DNA from: Siderastrea siderea
Taxonomy: Eukaryota; Cnidaria; Anthozoa; Scleractinia; Rhizangiidae
DNA length: 64,000 bases
Direction of reading: 5' to 3'
Assembly (NCBI GenBank): GCA_964030785.1
Contig: OZ034971.1
Coordinates: 38,988,304-39,052,303, forward strand
Under the pieces are notes generated by a model, which was given only the letters and a program-made list of their open reading frames with translations, searched no databases and was not told where the DNA came from. Numbering within the stretch: the stretch's first letter is position 1; every line of letters starts with the position of its first letter. This document shows positions 59,869-64,000 of the stretch, piece by piece. The position numbers were made by a program, and so were the translations under genes.

Positions 59869-61518
59869 GGTTAAGTGGAAAACGTGGAGTGCGGAGTGAG
59901 GAGTGCGGAGTGTGGAAAATGAGGAGTGTGGAATATGCGGAGTGTAGAAAATGCGGAGTGTGGAAAATGAGGAGTGTAGAAAATGAGGAGTGTGGAATAT
60001 GCGGAGTGTGGAAAATGCGGAGTGTCGAAAACGCGGAGTGTAGAAAATGCGGAGTATGGAGAATGCTGAGTGTTAAAGAAAAATATATAAAAAGGTTATA
60101 AAAAGGTCAAAAGAAAAAATAAGGTAATATCGCCACACGTACTCAATTATAGAAGGTATAACACCCTATATAGCTCCCCTGCCCACTGTGCAGACCCTGG
60201 AAAAGGCAAACTACTCTTAACAAAATGAAAAATCACAAAATTTATTTTTTGCTTATTTTCAAAATCGCAAATTAAGTACTCGTAAAACACGTCTTTCGAA
60301 TTCTATAGAAATAAAGTACACGTGAAAATTAACGAAAATTAATGAATATAAAAAGCTTGTATGGCAAAGGAAATTAAAAAATAATCTTTAATTCCGCTAT
60401 ATTCTTGGCAGGAACCCATTGTTGGTAAGATCGTTTTAAATGTTTAATTAAAGGTGATATCTTCACACGGAAACAAGTAACAAGGTACAACACTCTAAAA
60501 CTCCTTCATGCATCATTGCATTTTAACGCGCGTAGCATTATTGTGAATTAACGATATTAACAATCAGTCCATGTTCTTTGAAAAAGCGATGCATCATTGA
60601 GTTTCATTGCTAAATCGTACATTATTTTTTCGTAGCCATGAAAAGCAGTTACGAATACTGAGGTAATAAAACAAATCCACGCGTGTAGCATTACTGTTAA
60701 TTAACGATATTAACAATCAGTCCATGTTCTTTCAGCATTTCCTTCTGGCTTTCATCAAGTTAGTGGTAGGTGCTGAGGTCGATATGTACACGTCCATCAA
60801 AAACAGGGTTTTTTTCGTATGATATGCGCAGGGCTGGGATGGCAATAGGTATTGGTAAAGTCTGTGATGTACACCAACACCCCTGTGTTGTCGTCCCTGC
60901 GTACCTGCCGACGGTCGACGTGCTTGACCACGATGATGTGTGGTGGCTGACGAAATTTTTCTGCAAAATTGTCACCGCATCCGTAGCACCTCTTCACACT
61001 TTTTTTCTAAACCGGAAACAGCTACTATGGCTTAACCGGAAATAAAAACTACACAACTTCATTTATTTCTCTAGAATTCGAAAGACGTGTTTTACGAGCA
61101 CTAAATTTCGCAGTTTTGAAAATAAACAAAAAAATTTATTTTTTCATTTCGCTAAGAGTATTGTGCTTTTCCAGGGTCTGCACAGAGGGCATGGGACGGG
61201 AGGAGTTATATTGGGTGTTATACCTACGTGTGGCGATATTACCTAATTTTTTTTCTTTTAAGCTTTTCATATATTATTCTTTAACACTCCGCATTTTCTT
61301 CACTCCGCATTTTTTACACTCCGCATTTTCCACACTCCGCATTCTCTACACTCCACATTTTCCACACTCCGCATTCTCTACACTCCGCATTTTCTACACT
61401 CCGCATTTTCTACACTCCGCACTCCGCACTCCGCACTCCGCACTCCGCACTCCGCACTCCGCACTCCGCACTCCGCACTCCGCACTCCGCACTCCGCACT
61501 CCCCTTTTCCACTTAACC
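59869..61518. mobile_element. Foldback-type element, 1,650 bp, with 9-bp target duplication
   Basis: Ends GGTTAAGTGGAAAA and TTTTCCACTTAACC are exact inverted repeats. TTATTAAAA flanks it (59860-59868 and 61519-61527), and block A shows the empty site TTATTAAAAGGCCAAAACTG near 26678. The arms are about 450 bp each. Their outer part is a minisatellite of GGAGTGC/GGAGTGTGGAAAATGC-type units (59886-60072, and complement 61282-61503). The inner part pairs GGTAATATCGCCACACGTA with its complement at about 61227. No transposase was seen. Long arms built of short tandem repeats plus a 9-bp target are the hallmarks of Drosophila FB and Mutator-like foldback elements; the relationship is inferred. Confidence 0.8.
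60527..60740. repeat. Direct repeat in the foldback element core
   Basis: TTAACGATATTAACAATCAG with TCCATGTTCTTT, preceded by a GCGYGTAGCATTA block, occurs twice (about 60527-60582 and 60678-60733). It is the only repeated unit in the unpaired centre of the element. Confidence 0.7.
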
Positions 61519-64000
61519 TTATTAAAAGGCCAAAACTGTTGAAGTGCGTTTGCCAATTTACCCTGTGAAAATGGTATGAGTACGCTATTACACCCGTCTG
61601 CGATAACTTGCGACCAGAACCAAGTTTAGCAGTGGTCGAGTAACAGAAAATAATAAAAAAAAGCCATTAAAAAATTCCTTCCGGTTGAAGATTGTAAAAC
61701 ATAAATTCCAGTTGAGCGGTAGACATAGTAGGTGATCCGGCTGGTGGCGTTTAATTCGGGGATTCCCCCAAAGCCCTCAGATGACGTAACACAATAACAA
61801 GTGTTTCCGCTTTTCTAGGAAAAGACTTTTACATAGGTTCTGCGAAGACCGCTTGGGTAACAAAAATTTTAGCAAGAAATTAATTCTAATTATTTCCATT
61901 CACCCATCATTTTTCCCCAAAAGAAATACGATTATCTTTCAAGGGAGATGCCTTAAGTTGTATTTAAAATGGACAATCTTGTTGTTGTTGTTGTTTTTTT
62001 AACGTGATCTAGTCGCGAACTCATCTCCCGATGAACATTGCCGATTCCTAGAAACCAGGTTCACCTTTCCGAGAATTAGTTTTGCAGTATTGAAAATAAC
62101 ATTGTGGGAAATAAATAGTAAATTGCGGTTTCATTCGTCTCACTCCATCTGAATTCCTCATCAGTGGCCTTATGCTTTCGTATAAAAAAGGCTAATCGAC
62201 AATTCGGCATCAAATCAAAGGCCCCTAAAACCGGTTGGGGGGGGGGGTGGATACTTCCTTATATTAACTAGATACTCACACTATTTGCGGCCCCACTCTA
62301 ACCTGAAGTAGGGTACATTATGCATAGGCTCCTGTATAAATTTTGGCCATTTTGGTCTGAAATAGGGTGTGGTTTGTGATTCTGGTCTGGAACTGGGTGT
62401 TTTTAGAAGTTACGTTTTATTATCATCTTCTCTTGAGAAGTGTGTTTGATTATCATCAGAACTTTGAAGCCCTTCTCAAATATCTAGGCAAACCGAAGCA
62501 GTTCCGAAATAGTCCGACGTTGAATTTTGGGTCAGGTTTAAAATAGGGTAGGGAAAGTAACATATTTTAATCTAAAATATGGTAAGCTAGGCTTTCAAGG
62601 AGTGTGTCCCACACTCCCACCCAAATTTTAGGGAAGTACCTCTCCCCGGGCCCAAAACCGACGGGTCCCGCATCCCGTGTCTGATAGAATGCTCATCCCT
62701 ACTCGCTTGGTTTAGTGTGAATCCCAGAGCAGGGGGGGGGGGGGGACACTTGACTAATGTTTGGCTATAGGGGTGCCACTGAAGATTTGAAACCCTCACC
62801 CTGTTCAGGACAAAAAATGCCCTACAATACCTACCCTGTGAAGGACAACACCCTGCATTTCAGTTTAGGTCCCTAGGGCAAATGACAACACTCCCTTGTT
62901 TCACACAATTCTAAAGTGTTTCAAATACCAGCAAACGTCCCTCATCTAGGATTGCTAAATACTGTATCAGCCATATTTAACGACGGCAATCATACTGACC
63001 ATACCCTGTTTAGGACAGGTTCCCACTCTGTTTAGGACAGACTCACATAAAAAAATTATATTCCCTGGTTCCATGAAGGACAAAGAGGCTAAGACTATAC
63101 CCTGTCAGGCAGCACCTCCCTGTAGAGGCCATATTAGAGAGTATCCCCATCCCCCGGGGGTGTGAGTTGACTGAGGTCGTGATATTTGCTGGATTTAACC
63201 CCACTTTGGCCTAGTGTGAGTTGACTTTGCTGTATTCCTTTTACAAAACAGAGCAAACCCGCTCTAGCCAGGGTGCAAACAGATCTTCTTTCACAATATC
63301 CAGCAACTGTCAGGCGTCTTTAAACTCCATCTAGCACCCCACCCTCATAACTGTGATTTGAATTATATCAATTTCTTAAATAAATTTTTCAAAGACATCA
63401 TACCATTTAATGCAGAGTTTTTGCCCTTGAATTAAAACAACCATTTTTGTTGTCTAAAATATTTCATTGTAATTTTTGTCCATTCAGAAAGACAAGGAAA
63501 ATCAAGGAGACAAAATAAGGGGGGATTTTTAAGTTAAATGAAATACACTGTGACACGCAGTGAATGTAATCTAAAGCATTCCATTTTATTGGTCTATAAC
63601 CAGATTATACACAAAACACTCGTGTTCGTTCACAGTTAGCCTGATGAAAAACACACAAAAAGGTTTGGGAGAATCAGAAAGCTCAAGTGAACCAATAAAA
63701 TGGAAAAAGCAGTATACTCTGATATTCTCCATCCCAAACTGTCTATTGTGTCTTAACTTCAGACTACCAATTGAAAAATAAGAACGCAAATTAAGGTAGG
63801 GATATGATAAGCCATAAAACTTTTACATAATGGCTAAATGTAAACATAAGTTAGCAACAGTGTGTTTGAGACAACTTCAATTGTTTGTATGTGAACCTTA
63901 AAAGGGCATATTCTCCCAGAACCTCTCACTGGGAGTTAATCAGGTCCCAGAGGTTGTAAACACAGATTCGTGAAGAACAAAATCTAACAAGTTCTTAACA
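61519..64000. other. Downstream flank in block C to the window edge, non-coding
   Basis: Matches block A from 26678 to 29138. It includes the paralogous (GTT)n tract near 61979 and poly-G-ended elements at about 62.24-62.65 and 62.72-63.17 kb. No gene was recognised. Confidence 0.5.

Larger units (their letters stand above)
53719..64000 (+). repeat. Segmental duplication block C
   Basis: It matches block A from 19562 to 29138 in order and orientation, with few substitutions. It carries a 1,650-bp foldback insertion absent from A, lacks A's Harbinger-like insertion and retains about 20 bp (AACTTTGAAGCCCTTCTCA) that A has lost near 27620. It runs off the right edge of the window. Confidence 0.9.

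Noticed and set aside
59889..60101. Repetitive open frame (ECGVWKMRSVEN units) and the partner frame at 61116-61568
   Set aside because: Both are translations of the foldback minisatellite arms; length and repeats follow from the DNA repeat.
61397..61503. CRISPR-like array
   Set aside because: The units are contiguous 7-mers without spacers, and the genome is eukaryotic.

Overview
This window looks like genomic DNA of a cnidarian, most likely an anthozoan such as a stony coral or sea anemone. The evidence is AT-rich, intron-bearing DNA with GT-AG splice sites, no operons, very many small inverted-repeat transposons, a tRNA-derived SINE, and an NHL-repeat protein of a type I associate with anthozoan genomes. 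Species cannot be fixed from sequence alone. There is no CRISPR array, rRNA operon or prokaryotic gene arrangement.

Main gene. One intact protein gene runs on the + strand from about 16.7 to 23.5 kb. I modelled eight coding exons by splice sites and reading phase. They give a predicted 857-residue protein: a degenerate EF-hand region followed by a NOX/ferric-reductase membrane flavocytochrome, i.e. NOX5-like architecture. The catalytic half lies in one 1.9-kb terminal exon. An untranslated first exon with a TATA box at about 4.0 kb is plausible but not proven; it would make intron 1 about 12.6 kb long.

Duplications. The 3' part of this gene and its downstream flank were copied several times. 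Block A (19.56-29.14 kb) holds the intact gene end. Block B1 (about 38.36-40.73 kb) is flank only. Block B2 (40.73-43.67 kb) is a 5'-truncated, frameshifted copy. Block C (53.72-64.0 kb and beyond) is a 5'-truncated copy with three frameshifts. A further eroded exon relic sits at about 37.8 kb. A shared indel and a shared mini-insertion suggest the order ((B2,C),A),B1.

Other genes. On the - strand at 32.93-34.68 kb is a helical-region plus NHL beta-propeller gene whose two halves are in different frames.

Transposons. The 10 kb between blocks B2 and C (43.68-53.72 kb) is almost wholly transposon: a 4-kb foldback element with nested insertions, a 440-bp inverted-repeat element, and an L1/Tx1-type LINE on the - strand. 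Block C has a second, intact-looking foldback element with a 9-bp target duplication. Elsewhere there are hAT-like poly-G-ended elements with 8-bp target duplications, two Harbinger-like elements with 3-bp TTA or TAA duplications, a TTAA-flanked element, several hairpins and a SINE with an 11-bp target duplication. The first 16 kb otherwise shows no convincing coding sequence, only repeats and an old, eroded local duplication (about 8.9-11.0 versus 12.0-13.7 kb).
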